Part shown: positions 19,821-29,520 of the stretch, piece by piece
Layout of the letters: each line of letters begins with the position of its first letter
Numbering within the stretch: the first letter of the stretch is position 1
From: UMGS1908 sp045655005
GTDB taxonomy: Bacteria > Bacillota > Clostridia > Christensenellales > UBA1242
Assembly (NCBI GenBank): GCA_045655005.1
Contig: JAZOOJ010000012.1
Span: 1 to 40,003 of the forward strand
Reading direction: 5' to 3'
Length of the DNA stretch: 40,003 nucleotides
The notes under the pieces: model-generated
What the model was told of the DNA's origin: nothing
Databases searched by the model: none
What the model saw: only the letters and a program-made list of their open reading frames with translations
Program-made: the position numbers and the translations under genes

Positions 19821-22172
19821 CTAAAGACTTTCTTCATAGTCTGAAATCCACATAGCTAAGAATTTTAATAACAATGTGTATTGTTGTTCCATTGTCCATG
19901 AAGTGTATCTTCTGTTTGCTTCGCCCTCTTTAATTTGTGCATCATTATTGTTAAACTCAATAATTCCGCCATATGCACCCATTTGAGTGATATATGATGG
20001 CGATTTTGAAGTTGTGCTTGGTGGACATTCTAAAGGATTATAAGCCACAAATCTTAATCCATATCGACTTAAATAATCCTCATAGATTTCTGCAATTTTA
20101 TCTTCTGAATAAGCACCATTTGGATTTTGTCCTTGATAATAAACCACAAGATTTTCTCTTGCTACATCAATTCCATGTACACTCATAGCGATTTTTGAGC
20201 CAATTTCTGTCATGGTGTTCATAACATATTGTGTTTCGTTTTCACTTCCTGCGTATGCACCCATTGTGCTTGCTTCATCTGAATTTTCTGCAAGGTAAAC
20301 GTCCCACCCTTGTGTGTCATAGTTTCTATTGATGTTTACACCATTTGCATTTCTATATCCGTTTGCACTATTGTACATATTCCAACCATATGGATTTACG
20401 CAAGGAATAACTGTAAGGTTCACGTTTTCTCTAATGTATTTAAAGATTGGATTGTCTTGGTGTTTATTTTCGCATAAATCTCTGATAAATCTTGCAACGA
20501 TTAAGGCACAATCTCTAGGTTCTCCACTTCCACCATGTTCGTTTGCGATAATTGTCATTGGAATGCGTTTCTTTGTGTTTTTATCTAAATCTCCGAATGG
20601 ATAACGATAATAAGTGACACCATTTGCTGATGTTACTGTATTTCCATTAATTGTTGAAATACTGTCGATTGTTGCTAATGATGAATTTCTTAAACTTGTG
20701 CCAACTACGATATTTTGGCTATATGCAAGTGTAGGTTCTACATCATTACTTTCGCTTCTTGTGAAAACTGTTCCGTTTACTGTTCTAGTTCTATTTGCAG
20801 ATGAAACCGCACTAACTGTTCCATAAGATGTTCCAATATATTTTGTTGAGTACATTGTATCTCCAATTCGTGGAGAAACGCTCAATGAATAGATAATAGT
20901 TGAACCATTTACCCACCCATACATTTTAGGATAATTCGCTTTTTGCCATGCGGTATAACTGTGTTTGCTTAATGTGTATCTATAAATGTTGTATGTGTTG
21001 CTTTCGTCTTTCCCCATTAATTCTCTAACAATATAATTTGGATAACGTGCCACAACATCATTTAAATAAGCGTGTAAATCATCAGATAAACAAGTGTTAA
21101 GGTTTAAATCAGATGTTTCACTTCCATTAGCAGATAATTGCGGAATTGGTGCTTGTATAGTTCCAATACATGAAGATATATCATTTTTTACAATAATTTC
21201 AGTAGGATTGTTGTTTGAAGTATATTTCACTCCTGTAGTGAAAAATCCCTCTTGTGTTACTGTTTCGGATGTTGTAGTTGTAGATGGTAATGTTGCTTCT
21301 GTTCCTGTTGTGCTCGTTATAACTTCAAGTGATACACCATCTACCGCAACCCCAATATTAGCAAAGTTATCTGATATAACAAGTGCTTCAATAAACCATT
21401 TACCACTAGAAATATTTGTAATCGTCAATGTTGAGTCACCTGTATTACCACTTTTTCTTGTAGCGGTTCCGCTAAATTTAGTATTCGTTTCACCATATAA
21501 CAAGTTATCATAATAAGATGTCCAAGTAGCATTGGTAAAAGCTAACGTGATAACATCATTTGTTCCTGTTGATTCAATAGGAATAACCAAAGTATGATAA
21601 CCACTCGCACTTTTAAATGAAGCACTACTATTTGAATATCTCATATTTTCAAGTCGTGCCACTTTTCCTTTTACTATGATAGTTTCTTCATTCGTCACTT
21701 CTTTTGTTTGATGTGCGTAAATATAACCATCAGGTAATAAATATAATTCTTCTATATCTGTGCAATCTTCAACACTATTCACAAAAATAGGATTTCCTTT
21801 TGCCATTTGAGTTTTTGCTTTTACGATTTCTTCGTCAACATATCCTTTGTTTGCTTTTCCAACAACCACACCATTTAAGTCAACAATCTCATCATAAAGT
21901 TGATCAGTTACTTCTTTTTTAACAAAGTTACTATCATTGGTTAATTGGCTTGTTTTTGTTGGAATAGTAGGTTTATTTTTTAAATCATCATAACTACCGC
22001 TAAAATTTGATTTATTGTTCCATGTTTTGCGTTCTTCATTGGTAATATGTACATCTCCGTTTTTTGTGTGCGCTTCATGTTGTTCAATTTGTTTTGCTTG
22101 TTCAGTTTTTTCAATAACTGCTTGTGGCTTCATAGGTGTGCCAACTGTAACACCAATAATTTTCCTAGCCAT
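19821..22172 (-). CDS. Tail fibre with C-terminal M14 zinc carboxypeptidase
   Basis: A 783-residue protein. The N-terminus (1-100) has phage-fibre features: a coiled coil, SGSYDDLKNKPTIPTKTSQL and TNDSNFV. The middle (about 110-520) is Ser/Thr-rich beta, including carbohydrate-binding-like strands. The C-terminal 250 residues are an M14 peptidase: zinc motif with His546 and Glu551 (NEHGGSGE), NPYGWN and GVNINRNYD, third ligand His666 (SVHGID) and catalytic Glu739 (GGIIEFN). The first motif is stretched (H-x4-E instead of H-x2-E). Peptidoglycan stem peptide or another surface peptide is the likely substrate during adsorption. It abuts the BppU-type gene. Confidence 0.82.
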   Translation of the reverse strand: MARKIIGVTVGTPMKPQAVIEKTEQAKQIEQHEAHTKNGDVHITNEERKTWNNKSNFSGSYDDLKNKPTIPTKTSQLTNDSNFVKKEVTDQLYDEIVDLNGVVVGKANKGYVDEEIVKAKTQMAKGNPIFVNSVEDCTDIEELYLLPDGYIYAHQTKEVTNEETIIVKGKVARLENMRYSNSSASFKSASGYHTLVIPIESTGTNDVITLAFTNATWTSYYDNLLYGETNTKFSGTATRKSGNTGDSTLTITNISSGKWFIEALVISDNFANIGVAVDGVSLEVITSTTGTEATLPSTTTTSETVTQEGFFTTGVKYTSNNNPTEIIVKNDISSCIGTIQAPIPQLSANGSETSDLNLNTCLSDDLHAYLNDVVARYPNYIVRELMGKDESNTYNIYRYTLSKHSYTAWQKANYPKMYGWVNGSTIIYSLSVSPRIGDTMYSTKYIGTSYGTVSAVSSANRTRTVNGTVFTRSESNDVEPTLAYSQNIVVGTSLRNSSLATIDSISTINGNTVTSANGVTYYRYPFGDLDKNTKKRIPMTIIANEHGGSGEPRDCALIVARFIRDLCENKHQDNPIFKYIRENVNLTVIPCVNPYGWNMYNSANGYRNANGVNINRNYDTQGWDVYLAENSDEASTMGAYAGSENETQYVMNTMTEIGSKIAMSVHGIDVARENLVVYYQGQNPNGAYSEDKIAEIYEDYLSRYGLRFVAYNPLECPPSTTSKSPSYITQMGAYGGIIEFNNNDAQIKEGEANRRYTSWTMEQQYTLLLKFLAMWISDYEESL

Positions 22173-22960
22173 TATTCCACCTCCGTAATTGTCACTTGGA
22201 TTGTATAGTCATTTTGTGGTTTTTGCCCAATTGCATAAACAGTAACTACACCACCAACATTTTCAGTAACAAAAGCAAGGTCTTTTTCCCAAAACGCTGA
22301 AAGTTGTGCAACGCTTGGCGTTAAATCAACTTGGCTGTTTTCTGTTGCTCCATTCACATTTACAATTTGTGAATATGGACTTGCATTGCCAATCCAACCG
22401 CTTGCTGTTAGTGTAACTTCGCCTATTCTTGCGCTTGGTGTATTTTGTTTAATATCATCAATTAATTCTTGCTTCCATGCTTCTAATACATCTGAATAAG
22501 GTGTAATAACTTGTTCAGCATTATCATAACTTGCGCCAACTTGAATTTTAGAATAAATTAATGTGCTCCATTGGTAGTCAATTTCCCCATTTGTAAGACA
22601 TTTGAACTTAATCATGAAATTTAAAATACCGCTATATTTTGAAGCGTTGTTTGATAATAGCCAACTAAAGATTGCAACGTTTTCATCATCTGTGCTTGCT
22701 TGCATATCATCAACAATATGAATATCTTCAGAAGTTTCTTTTGTTGTTGAATTGATATTAATATAATGAATTTCAATTCTGTTGCAAGTTGTCATATCAT
22801 GCCCTTCAATATATCTTGGCATTTCAAAAGTAAATCTTTCTGAATTATGGTCGCCTTGCGCCACAAGTGTTTTTAATTCACTTTCATTAATAAAGCTTCT
22901 CGTTTTTGAATCTAATTTAAAATGAATATCAGAATCATAAACATTATGAATATGAGCCAT
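22172..22960 (-). CDS. BppU-family baseplate upper protein
   Basis: A 262-residue protein. The first 150 residues (HFKLDSKTRSFINESEL, GDHNSERFTFEMPRYIEGHD, FSWLLSNNASKYSG) match the BppU N-terminal domain, which attaches receptor-binding parts to the siphovirus baseplate. A helix (EVLEAWKQELIDDIKQN-like, about 155-180) and a beta C-terminus follow. It is a paralogue of the next gene upstream, which holds only the first domain. It overlaps the M14 fibre gene by one base. Confidence 0.8.
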   Translation of the reverse strand: MAHIHNVYDSDIHFKLDSKTRSFINESELKTLVAQGDHNSERFTFEMPRYIEGHDMTTCNRIEIHYININSTTKETSEDIHIVDDMQASTDDENVAIFSWLLSNNASKYSGILNFMIKFKCLTNGEIDYQWSTLIYSKIQVGASYDNAEQVITPYSDVLEAWKQELIDDIKQNTPSARIGEVTLTASGWIGNASPYSQIVNVNGATENSQVDLTPSVAQLSAFWEKDLAFVTENVGGVVTVYAIGQKPQNDYTIQVTITEVE

Positions 22961-22974
22961 ATTTTCACTCCTTT

Positions 22975-23418
22975 CTAATTATTGTAGGTAGCTCCTACTT
23001 GAATTTTTGAATATATTAAAGAACTCCATTGATAATCAATAGTTTCATTTGTAATACATTTAAATTTAATTGAAAAGCTTAAATTTCCGTTATATTTGGT
23101 TGCAATATTCGATAATAACCAACTGAATATAACAATCTCATCATCATTCGGACTTGCTTGCACATCATCAACTTCATATACATCAATTGAACTTTCTTTT
23201 GTTGTATTGTCGATATTTATAAAATGAATTTCCACTTTGTTGCAAGTCAACATATCATGATTTTCAATATATCTTGGAATTTCAAATGTAAAGCGTTCTG
23301 AATTATGATCGCCTTGTGCAATTAAGGTTTTCAACTCGTTTTCATTTGAAAATGTTCGTGTTTTAATATCTAACTTGAAATGAACATCAGAATCATACAC
23401 GCTATGAATATGAGCCAT
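22975..23418 (-). CDS. Shortened BppU-family paralogue
   Basis: A 147-residue protein that aligns along its whole length with the first 147 residues of its neighbour (MAHIHSVYDSDVHFKLDIKT versus MAHIHNVYDSDIHFKLDSKT) and stops exactly where the neighbour passes to its helix (QVGATYNN, stop). Even the leader before the start, with TAGAAAGGAGTGAAAATATG, is repeated before the second gene. It looks like a tandem duplication in which one copy kept the attachment domain only. Confidence 0.8.
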   Translation of the reverse strand: MAHIHSVYDSDVHFKLDIKTRTFSNENELKTLIAQGDHNSERFTFEIPRYIENHDMLTCNKVEIHFINIDNTTKESSIDVYEVDDVQASPNDDEIVIFSWLLSNIATKYNGNLSFSIKFKCITNETIDYQWSSLIYSKIQVGATYNN

Positions 23419-23445
23419 ATTTTCACTCCTTTCTAAAAAGAAAGA

Positions 23446-23465
23446 AGATAGCTTTTAAACTATCT
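23446..23465 (-). terminator. Hairpin terminator after second holin-region gene
   Basis: AGATAG and CTATCT pair around TTTAAAAG on the minus strand, followed by TCTTTCTTTTT. It lies directly after the 105-residue gene. Confidence 0.6.
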
Positions 23466-23467
23466 CC

Positions 23468-23785
23468 TTATTGTTCTGTTAAAAAATCAATTAATTCTGC
23501 TTTTGCTTTTTCTAGTTCAGGATAACCATTGTGGCTTATGTCATGTTCGATCATAACCAAGTTACATTTCAAAGTTAATTGCATTGATTTCTTTAAATAC
23601 TCCAATTCTTCTTTGTCATGTGTTAGTTTTTCTTCATGCTCTGCTACTTGCTTTCTAAGGTCATTTGTTGGCTTGTCTTTTTCTTTTTTCGCTTTAACAA
23701 CTCTATCCCATACATTCCAAACACTTGTGACTAAAGCACAAAAGCCAAGAATTTGAGTTGATGTAATTGTAATTGCAAAATCCAT
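23468..23785 (-). CDS. Small membrane-anchored coiled-coil protein (holin-associated)
   Basis: About 105 residues from MDFAITITSTQ (start behind GGCGGTGGTTCCA). One N-terminal membrane helix (about 5-25, ILGFCALVTSVWNVWDRV) is followed by a charged coiled coil (about 30-70) and an amphipathic end. Such proteins sit next to holins in Bacillota phages (XhlA-like, or spanin-like helpers). Direct holin work is possible but the helper role fits better, because an LLH holin lies next to it. Confidence 0.6.
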   Translation of the reverse strand: MDFAITITSTQILGFCALVTSVWNVWDRVVKAKKEKDKPTNDLRKQVAEHEEKLTHDKEELEYLKKSMQLTLKCNLVMIEHDISHNGYPELEKAKAELIDFLTEQ

Positions 23786-23797
23786 TGGAACCACCGC

Positions 23798-24169
23798 CTA
23801 GCTTGGCACGTTTTCAATTGCTTTGTCTAATTGCAATTTAACGTATTCTTCAATTTGATCAAAAGTTGATTGAACAATATCAGCAATCATTTCTTTTGTA
23901 ACGATTCCTTGCAATGCTACGGGAACAATTGCATGAAGCTTTGAAACTACTTCATTAAATTTAACACCACCACTATTTGTTGTGTCTTTGTAATTTTCTT
24001 CAGCTTCTTTGATGAAAATAACTGCCTTTGCAGTAATTTCAGCAATAACTTCTTGAATCTCTTTTGCTTTTGTTTTGGCTTTAATGGAATATCTTAAATA
24101 TAAGCTAATTCCACCAAGCAAGATTGTCGCAATCCATTGCAACATTTCAATTAATGTGTTCATTTCCAT
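23798..24169 (-). CDS. LLH-family phage holin
   Basis: A 123-residue protein. An N-terminal hydrophobic helix (MLQWIATILLGGISLYLRY, about 8-27) is followed by an amphipathic helix region (KTKAKEIQEVIAEITAKAVIFI), then VVSKLHAIVPVALQGIVTKEMIADIVQ. This is the phage_holin LLH (PF09682) pattern. It makes membrane lesions that let the amidase reach the wall. It lies after the tail fibre terminator and ahead of the BppU genes, so the lysis genes are split by fibre genes. Confidence 0.78.
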   Translation of the reverse strand: MEMNTLIEMLQWIATILLGGISLYLRYSIKAKTKAKEIQEVIAEITAKAVIFIKEAEENYKDTTNSGGVKFNEVVSKLHAIVPVALQGIVTKEMIADIVQSTFDQIEEYVKLQLDKAIENVPS

Positions 24170-24204
24170 AAACGTGAACCTCTCTTTCTTTTAAATTTCT
24201 GTAT

Positions 24205-24231
24205 AAAAAAAGCACTCGTTATAAGTGCTTT
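24205..24231 (-). terminator. Terminator after DUF859/S74 fibre gene
   Basis: AAAGCACT and AGTGCTTT form an 8-bp stem, then TTTTTTATAC on the minus strand. It separates tail genes from the holin block. Confidence 0.8.
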
Positions 24232-26182
24232 ATACAGCTTTTAAAGTTTGAATTTCTTTCTTCAAATTCTCGATTGTTTGAAGTGTATCTTTCAAAACGT
24301 ATGCTGTCATCATGTGGTAATGTTCATAACAGATTGCAAAATATTCTGTTTTGTCATTTTCAAATTGGAATTTTGAAATTAGACCAAAATCGTTATAATC
24401 TAATCCGTATTTTTCAAATACCTCAATAACATCTTGAGCAATCAAACCAAATTGTTTTTTACCATTGCCATTATTTAATTCGTTCCACTCAAAAACTTTC
24501 GGCAATAACTCTTTCCAAATATCAATATACACGCTTGGAATATCTTCTATTTCCTTTTTTAAGCGCTTATCAGAAGTATTGGTAAATGAAGCATTCCCAC
24601 TAATCGTTCCATTTGTGAACATTGCAATATTATTACCATAAATATTTGTTTGTCCTATTTTGTTGCTATATCCACCATATCCAAATATCGAATTATTTGA
24701 AGTACTCATTCCCACCATATTTAGCGTTGTACCATCTGTTGTTTTTCCTCTAACGCTTATATCATTGGCTAAATCTAAATACTTTCTAAACAATGCTTTA
24801 AAATTGAAATCAGCATAATCTTCTAATTCAGCAATTTTTCCAAACGCTATACCATGCCCACCAACTAAATGGTCAACAGTTACAAACACGCTTGAAACAC
24901 TTTGAGCATTTTTATGAACTTCTGTGAAATAATCAGATACAACACCGCGAACCATATAAGTTGATTCTGTGCTTATTCCACTTATTATTTGGTCTGTATC
25001 ATAATAGCTTCCTGTGTAGCTTAAAGGATAATCAGTCCAATTTCCGTCAGTTGACTTCATATATTGAATTTTGTATGAACCGCTATTTTTCTCACTTACA
25101 GAAGAAAATCCGCCTTTTATACTTACTTTCATATATTCGCCATTTTCATTTGCATTTCCATTTTCATCACATCTTCTTGCTATGATGTTTGAAATGTAAG
25201 GCAATGAATATGCAATAATTGTTACTTTTGTTATTGTGCTTGTACTTCTTCCGCGTTGGTCTGTTACAAGAACCGTAATTGTTCTTTCACCTGTGTTATT
25301 CATTAATCCAGTTGTGACTTCGCTCCCCGTGTACGTTACACTATCAATTGTTACTTTAACACTTGTGATTGAACTTCCACTTCCACCACTTGCAGTTGTT
25401 ACAATTTTTAATTTTGATTTTCCTTGAACATAAACACCCCATGCACTTGGAACAACGTCTGTGTTTTCTTCACTTACTGTTACTTTTGAAATTGTAGGCT
25501 TAACGCTTGTAGGAATTGTTCCTTCTGCTGTATCAGAAGATGTTCCAACAATTGTGTTTCCACTTTTTGTTGTTAGTTTAAATGTGAATGTTCCTTTTGT
25601 GGCATTTGGTAATAATGAATAAATATTTGTTAGTTCAGCACTCGTGAAAGAAACATCTGTTCCATTCGTGATAGGACTAACAGTTTTGATCGTTTTTCCG
25701 TCCAAAGAAATAACAAGTGTATCTGTGAATGAACTTGAATATTTTGTGATAGGAATATCAATTGCATTTCCTAAAGTGAAGTTGCTAATTGTTCCTAATA
25801 CAGAAGTGGCAGGGTCAACAGTTAAATTGTAACTGTATGAACTATCCCTAGATGAACCACTTCCACTATAAATTTGTACTTTTAAAGCTGTTGTTCCACT
25901 TGTCTTGCTTGAAATAGTAATCCATCCTGTTTCATAAACAATTGCATTCGACCATTGGCTAGGGGAAGCGGATTTCAATGTTGTTGACGCCTTTTGAACT
26001 CCACCTAAAAATATTTTCGCATAAATCGGATAGCCGAAATATGAAGCACCCGTACAAGGAGCAACAGATATTTTAATTTTGTATTGCATATCTGCTCCAC
26101 TACGTTGACGGTCATACGATATAGTGATTGGATTAGTTGGAGAACTTCCCCATGAAACCGTTCCTAAATTTGTATATGCCAT
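24230..26182 (-). CDS. Tail fibre/spike with DUF859 and S74 chaperone
   Basis: A 650-residue protein. Residues 1-460 are Ser/Thr-rich beta repeats of the DUF859 phage structural type (WGSSPTNPITISYDRQRSG, then Ig-like strands such as PTISKVTVSEENTD). HLVGGHGIAFGKIAELEDYADF (about 432) is a typical bridge. The C-terminus (about 548-650) is an intramolecular chaperone (peptidase S74): SDKRLKKEIEDI supplies the Ser-Lys catalytic dyad and FGLIAQDVIEVFEKYG follows. The chaperone trimerises the fibre and cuts itself off. Receptor binding on the host surface is the expected role. Confidence 0.85.
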   Translation of the reverse strand: MAYTNLGTVSWGSSPTNPITISYDRQRSGADMQYKIKISVAPCTGASYFGYPIYAKIFLGGVQKASTTLKSASPSQWSNAIVYETGWITISSKTSGTTALKVQIYSGSGSSRDSSYSYNLTVDPATSVLGTISNFTLGNAIDIPITKYSSSFTDTLVISLDGKTIKTVSPITNGTDVSFTSAELTNIYSLLPNATKGTFTFKLTTKSGNTIVGTSSDTAEGTIPTSVKPTISKVTVSEENTDVVPSAWGVYVQGKSKLKIVTTASGGSGSSITSVKVTIDSVTYTGSEVTTGLMNNTGERTITVLVTDQRGRSTSTITKVTIIAYSLPYISNIIARRCDENGNANENGEYMKVSIKGGFSSVSEKNSGSYKIQYMKSTDGNWTDYPLSYTGSYYDTDQIISGISTESTYMVRGVVSDYFTEVHKNAQSVSSVFVTVDHLVGGHGIAFGKIAELEDYADFNFKALFRKYLDLANDISVRGKTTDGTTLNMVGMSTSNNSIFGYGGYSNKIGQTNIYGNNIAMFTNGTISGNASFTNTSDKRLKKEIEDIPSVYIDIWKELLPKVFEWNELNNGNGKKQFGLIAQDVIEVFEKYGLDYNDFGLISKFQFENDKTEYFAICYEHYHMMTAYVLKDTLQTIENLKKEIQTLKAV

Positions 26183-26197
26183 GTGTTATTCTCCTTT

Positions 26198-27826
26198 CTA
26201 AATGTATGTTAATGATAAATTTCCACTTGGGCGAACTAAGTAAACCCAACGATCTAATTTTAATGTATTAATGAATTCTCCATCATAAATATATAATTTA
26301 TCGCCACTCATAAAAGCAATTTCAGTTCCGTTATTTTGGAAAGAAAGTCTATCATTCGTCAATGTAAGTGTTAAATCATTATTTTCTTTCCCTAACTTGA
26401 TTGTTCCGCCTTTATATTCTATATAGCTTTTTAATTCTTCAAATTCACTACTATATGTTCCATCAACGTTTGTTATTGATTGGACAACATCTTTAAATAT
26501 CATTTGAAAACTATCATTCGTTTGTGTAAACTGCGTTGAAATTGATTGTTGGTAAGTTTCAAAGTCTGATATTTTGGTATAATTCTGTGAAACCGTTGAT
26601 TCTATTTGTTGTGCTGTTTGATTGATTGAAGAATATAATTCATTGGTAACACTAGTGATTTTTTGGTTTGTCACATAATTGCTTTCAATCTTTTCAATTG
26701 TATTAATTGATTGATTGATTTTGTCATTGCGTTCAATTTCTAAATCGGTTAATGTTTTAAATCTATCTCCAATTTCCACATTTGTGTTTGTATAATTAAT
26801 AATGTCAATCGTTTTAGCAATAACCCTTAATGTATCATCAATATTCATTAATGAATTTGTAACCTTGTGATAATTGCACACATCAATCCAATCAATATCA
26901 ATTTCTAACATGGCTAAATCTAAAGCATTGATTGAATACTTTTGAAGAACTTTATTGTTATTTATCAAATAATCCTTTGCTTTTGCTAATAAATTACTTG
27001 GCTCATGAACATCATCCCAATAAACGTATTTGTAATTAATCCCATGTCTTGACTTTGCAACAGTATCTTCAACATATTTAATTCCATTGTTTACCGCTTC
27101 AATTGTCACGCGTTCTTCTGTATCATTTCCTTCATCATCTTTAATCTTTGCACCTAAAGGAATTAAACGTGTGATATATGAAGTGGGATTACTTTCTTTC
27201 TTAATTGATTTCATGTTCTTAGATAGTGAAATTTCGGCTTCTGCAAGCGTTCCGCGTTCTTCGACTATATCAATATACATTCCGTCATTCTCGATTCTAA
27301 GCGCAATTTCACCGCCAATTTGACCTATAAGCTTATCTTGAATACATTTCCAAGTTGTTTCACGTTGAATTCCAACATAAATATTTTCATCTGAAAAGAT
27401 TGTTCCTACTTTGAAATGTTTTTCTAATTCTTCATTTAATAATTCATTATGAACTGTTAATAAATGCGTTAATAATTCATTTGGAGTCCAATTTCTTTCT
27501 TCAATATAATCTTGTTCCGTATCTTGAAGAAATCCAAGAAAGCTTTCACAAATACACGTTTTAGAAATTAATCCTTTTTCGTCCATTGAATCTGTTGAAT
27601 ATAATACACGCCCTTGAAATTCGTATTTATCACGGACATGATTATAAACACTTACTAAGGTTTTAAAATCATAAATCTTATTGAATCCAATATTGTTTGG
27701 TAGAATATCAAAAGAAAAGGAATCAATTGAATTAATTCCTTGTTTGATTTGACCTTTGATTAATTTTTCTTTTTCATCATGAATAGGGAAAGTTTGATCA
27801 TTAATTTTAATTTCAACATTAAACAT
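26198..27826 (-). CDS. Prophage_tail (Tal-like) tail protein
   Basis: A 542-residue protein of the Prophage endopeptidase tail family (PF06605). The first 350 residues (KIYDFKTLVSVYNHVRDKYE, FQGRVLYSTDSMDEKGL, SFLGFLQDTEQDYIE) form the gp27-like hub. Residues 360-470 are a coiled coil (YEKNDKINQSINTIEKI-like). It forms the tail tip under the Dit ring. A separate peptidase motif cannot be seen, so enzyme function is uncertain; the FQGRVL/CESFLGFLQD pattern supports the structural role. Confidence 0.82.
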   Translation of the reverse strand: MFNVEIKINDQTFPIHDEKEKLIKGQIKQGINSIDSFSFDILPNNIGFNKIYDFKTLVSVYNHVRDKYEFQGRVLYSTDSMDEKGLISKTCICESFLGFLQDTEQDYIEERNWTPNELLTHLLTVHNELLNEELEKHFKVGTIFSDENIYVGIQRETTWKCIQDKLIGQIGGEIALRIENDGMYIDIVEERGTLAEAEISLSKNMKSIKKESNPTSYITRLIPLGAKIKDDEGNDTEERVTIEAVNNGIKYVEDTVAKSRHGINYKYVYWDDVHEPSNLLAKAKDYLINNNKVLQKYSINALDLAMLEIDIDWIDVCNYHKVTNSLMNIDDTLRVIAKTIDIINYTNTNVEIGDRFKTLTDLEIERNDKINQSINTIEKIESNYVTNQKITSVTNELYSSINQTAQQIESTVSQNYTKISDFETYQQSISTQFTQTNDSFQMIFKDVVQSITNVDGTYSSEFEELKSYIEYKGGTIKLGKENNDLTLTLTNDRLSFQNNGTEIAFMSGDKLYIYDGEFINTLKLDRWVYLVRPSGNLSLTYI

Positions 27827-29520
27827 CAGAATCTTTCCCCCTTGAATGAAAAGCTAATTGTTCCATACCCAACAATTGATAAAGTATTGCTTCCTTTTTC
27901 TAAATAGAATCTTGTGCTTTCATATGTTCCGCTTGCGATTGAATAACTTACTCCATTCATTGTGATTGTAAATTGACCGTCACAAACAATTTTTGGAGAA
28001 ATTCTATGTGAAGAATTGTTATAAACCGTGATTGTTTTTGATTGGTTATAATAAACTTCAAACGTTGTTTCTACCCCACTATCAACAATGATATTTGTTA
28101 CATCATCATATGTTGGTATTGTTGGTAATTCAATTGTTTCAATTGTTGGCGTTGCTAGTTCATATAAAACAGTTACATTATTTGATGATAACCACGTTTT
28201 GAATTCTTCAACTGTTGTGGAACCATTTGATATATAAATACGATTTTCAGCATTGTTATTAGCAATACCAATTTCATTTGTTAAAATAGTTACTTTTATT
28301 TTATCCAAAAAATGACTACTGTAAAATTGTGAACCTTGTTTAATTCCATCATAATGCAACCCAAATACTTGATATGTTTTCAATAAACTTAAAAACCATT
28401 CTTCACTACCATCTAAAACAATTTTTCCAATTCTTCTTGTAATAACTCCATTTTCAAAAGTATCACAAATTCCGTTTGGTAAACTTCTTAACGGTTCATT
28501 TAATGCGATTGTTGTTGTATTGACATCTGTTCCATTTGAGGATTCAATTACAACACTTCTATCATCACCAACGCTTTTTATTTCACTTGGATAATCAGGA
28601 CTAGGACTTGCACCGAATTGTTCCCATTCTTTTACAGTATCAAGATTTATTCTAAAATTTAGTAGCGATATTTGTTCCGTTTCTCCGGCGATATATCTAT
28701 TTCCATATAAAACTACTGGAGAATCTAACATTTCTTGGGTTATTGTTAAACTCGTATTCACAACCCACGTTCTATCCATTGAAACAAAATATATATAATT
28801 ATTGTTTGAACCACTACTTCTTTCAAAAAGTAGTATTGCAACATCTCCCACTTTTAATTTTGGGCATAACGTTTTTAAAGTAGACGCCGTATCCACAAAT
28901 CCGTTTCCACTTGTGGCTAATGGTATTGTAATTCTTTGGCCATTATCACTAACGATTATATTTGTATTTGCAATTTTACTTCCATCAAATAAGTTTGTAC
29001 CTTCTCTTATTTCTTGTTCACTCTTACCATCAATCTTCAATCCAACAACACTATAATTTCCTTCAATAGTTCCGTCATAAGAAATACCTATTTCATCAAT
29101 TGATTTTTTTAATTCTGTATTTGCAATCTTATAAGGATAAACAGTAAATGAAACTGTAATTGTTCCACCGCCAAAATCTTCTTCCCATGAATCAGAATCA
29201 AAAGAACCGTGAAAATGATAATCGCCAATGTATGGGTCATAAATATCAGAATCTTGAACGTTCATAAACCAATCCATTACATCTGATTTAATAACTTCCA
29301 TTTCTTCTGTTGTTAATTCAGCAATATCGAATTTATATGTTAATGTTCTTTCTTCCCAATAGATTTCTCCATTGATGTTTGAAAAATCATAAACAACATT
29401 TGAAAAAGGGATTGATTCTTTGATTGACTTCTTTTTAGGGTTAGAAATATGTCTTTCGGCAATCATTAAACCGAAATCTGTATAACTTCTTTTCCCGTCA
29501 ATAATTAGTTCTTTTATCAT
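27826..29520 (-). CDS. Distal tail protein (Dit) with inserted domain
   Basis: A 564-residue Dit-type protein. The N-terminal arm (1-150; SYTDFGLMIAERHISNPKKK, DIYDPYIGDYHFHGSFD, TITVSFTVYPYKI) is the phage_tail/Dit belt. The C-terminal stretch (about 475-564; SKTITVYNNSSHRISPKIV, GTISFSFKGERF) closes the fold. Between them lies an insertion of roughly 320 residues with repeated beta-sandwich character (EGTNLFDGSKIANTN, GASPSPDYPSEIKSVGDD, ELATPTIETIELPTIP), as in evolved Dit proteins that carry a carbohydrate-binding module. It links the tail tube to the baseplate and probably contacts host glycans. Confidence 0.85.
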   Translation of the reverse strand: MIKELIIDGKRSYTDFGLMIAERHISNPKKKSIKESIPFSNVVYDFSNINGEIYWEERTLTYKFDIAELTTEEMEVIKSDVMDWFMNVQDSDIYDPYIGDYHFHGSFDSDSWEEDFGGGTITVSFTVYPYKIANTELKKSIDEIGISYDGTIEGNYSVVGLKIDGKSEQEIREGTNLFDGSKIANTNIIVSDNGQRITIPLATSGNGFVDTASTLKTLCPKLKVGDVAILLFERSSGSNNNYIYFVSMDRTWVVNTSLTITQEMLDSPVVLYGNRYIAGETEQISLLNFRINLDTVKEWEQFGASPSPDYPSEIKSVGDDRSVVIESSNGTDVNTTTIALNEPLRSLPNGICDTFENGVITRRIGKIVLDGSEEWFLSLLKTYQVFGLHYDGIKQGSQFYSSHFLDKIKVTILTNEIGIANNNAENRIYISNGSTTVEEFKTWLSSNNVTVLYELATPTIETIELPTIPTYDDVTNIIVDSGVETTFEVYYNQSKTITVYNNSSHRISPKIVCDGQFTITMNGVSYSIASGTYESTRFYLEKGSNTLSIVGYGTISFSFKGERF

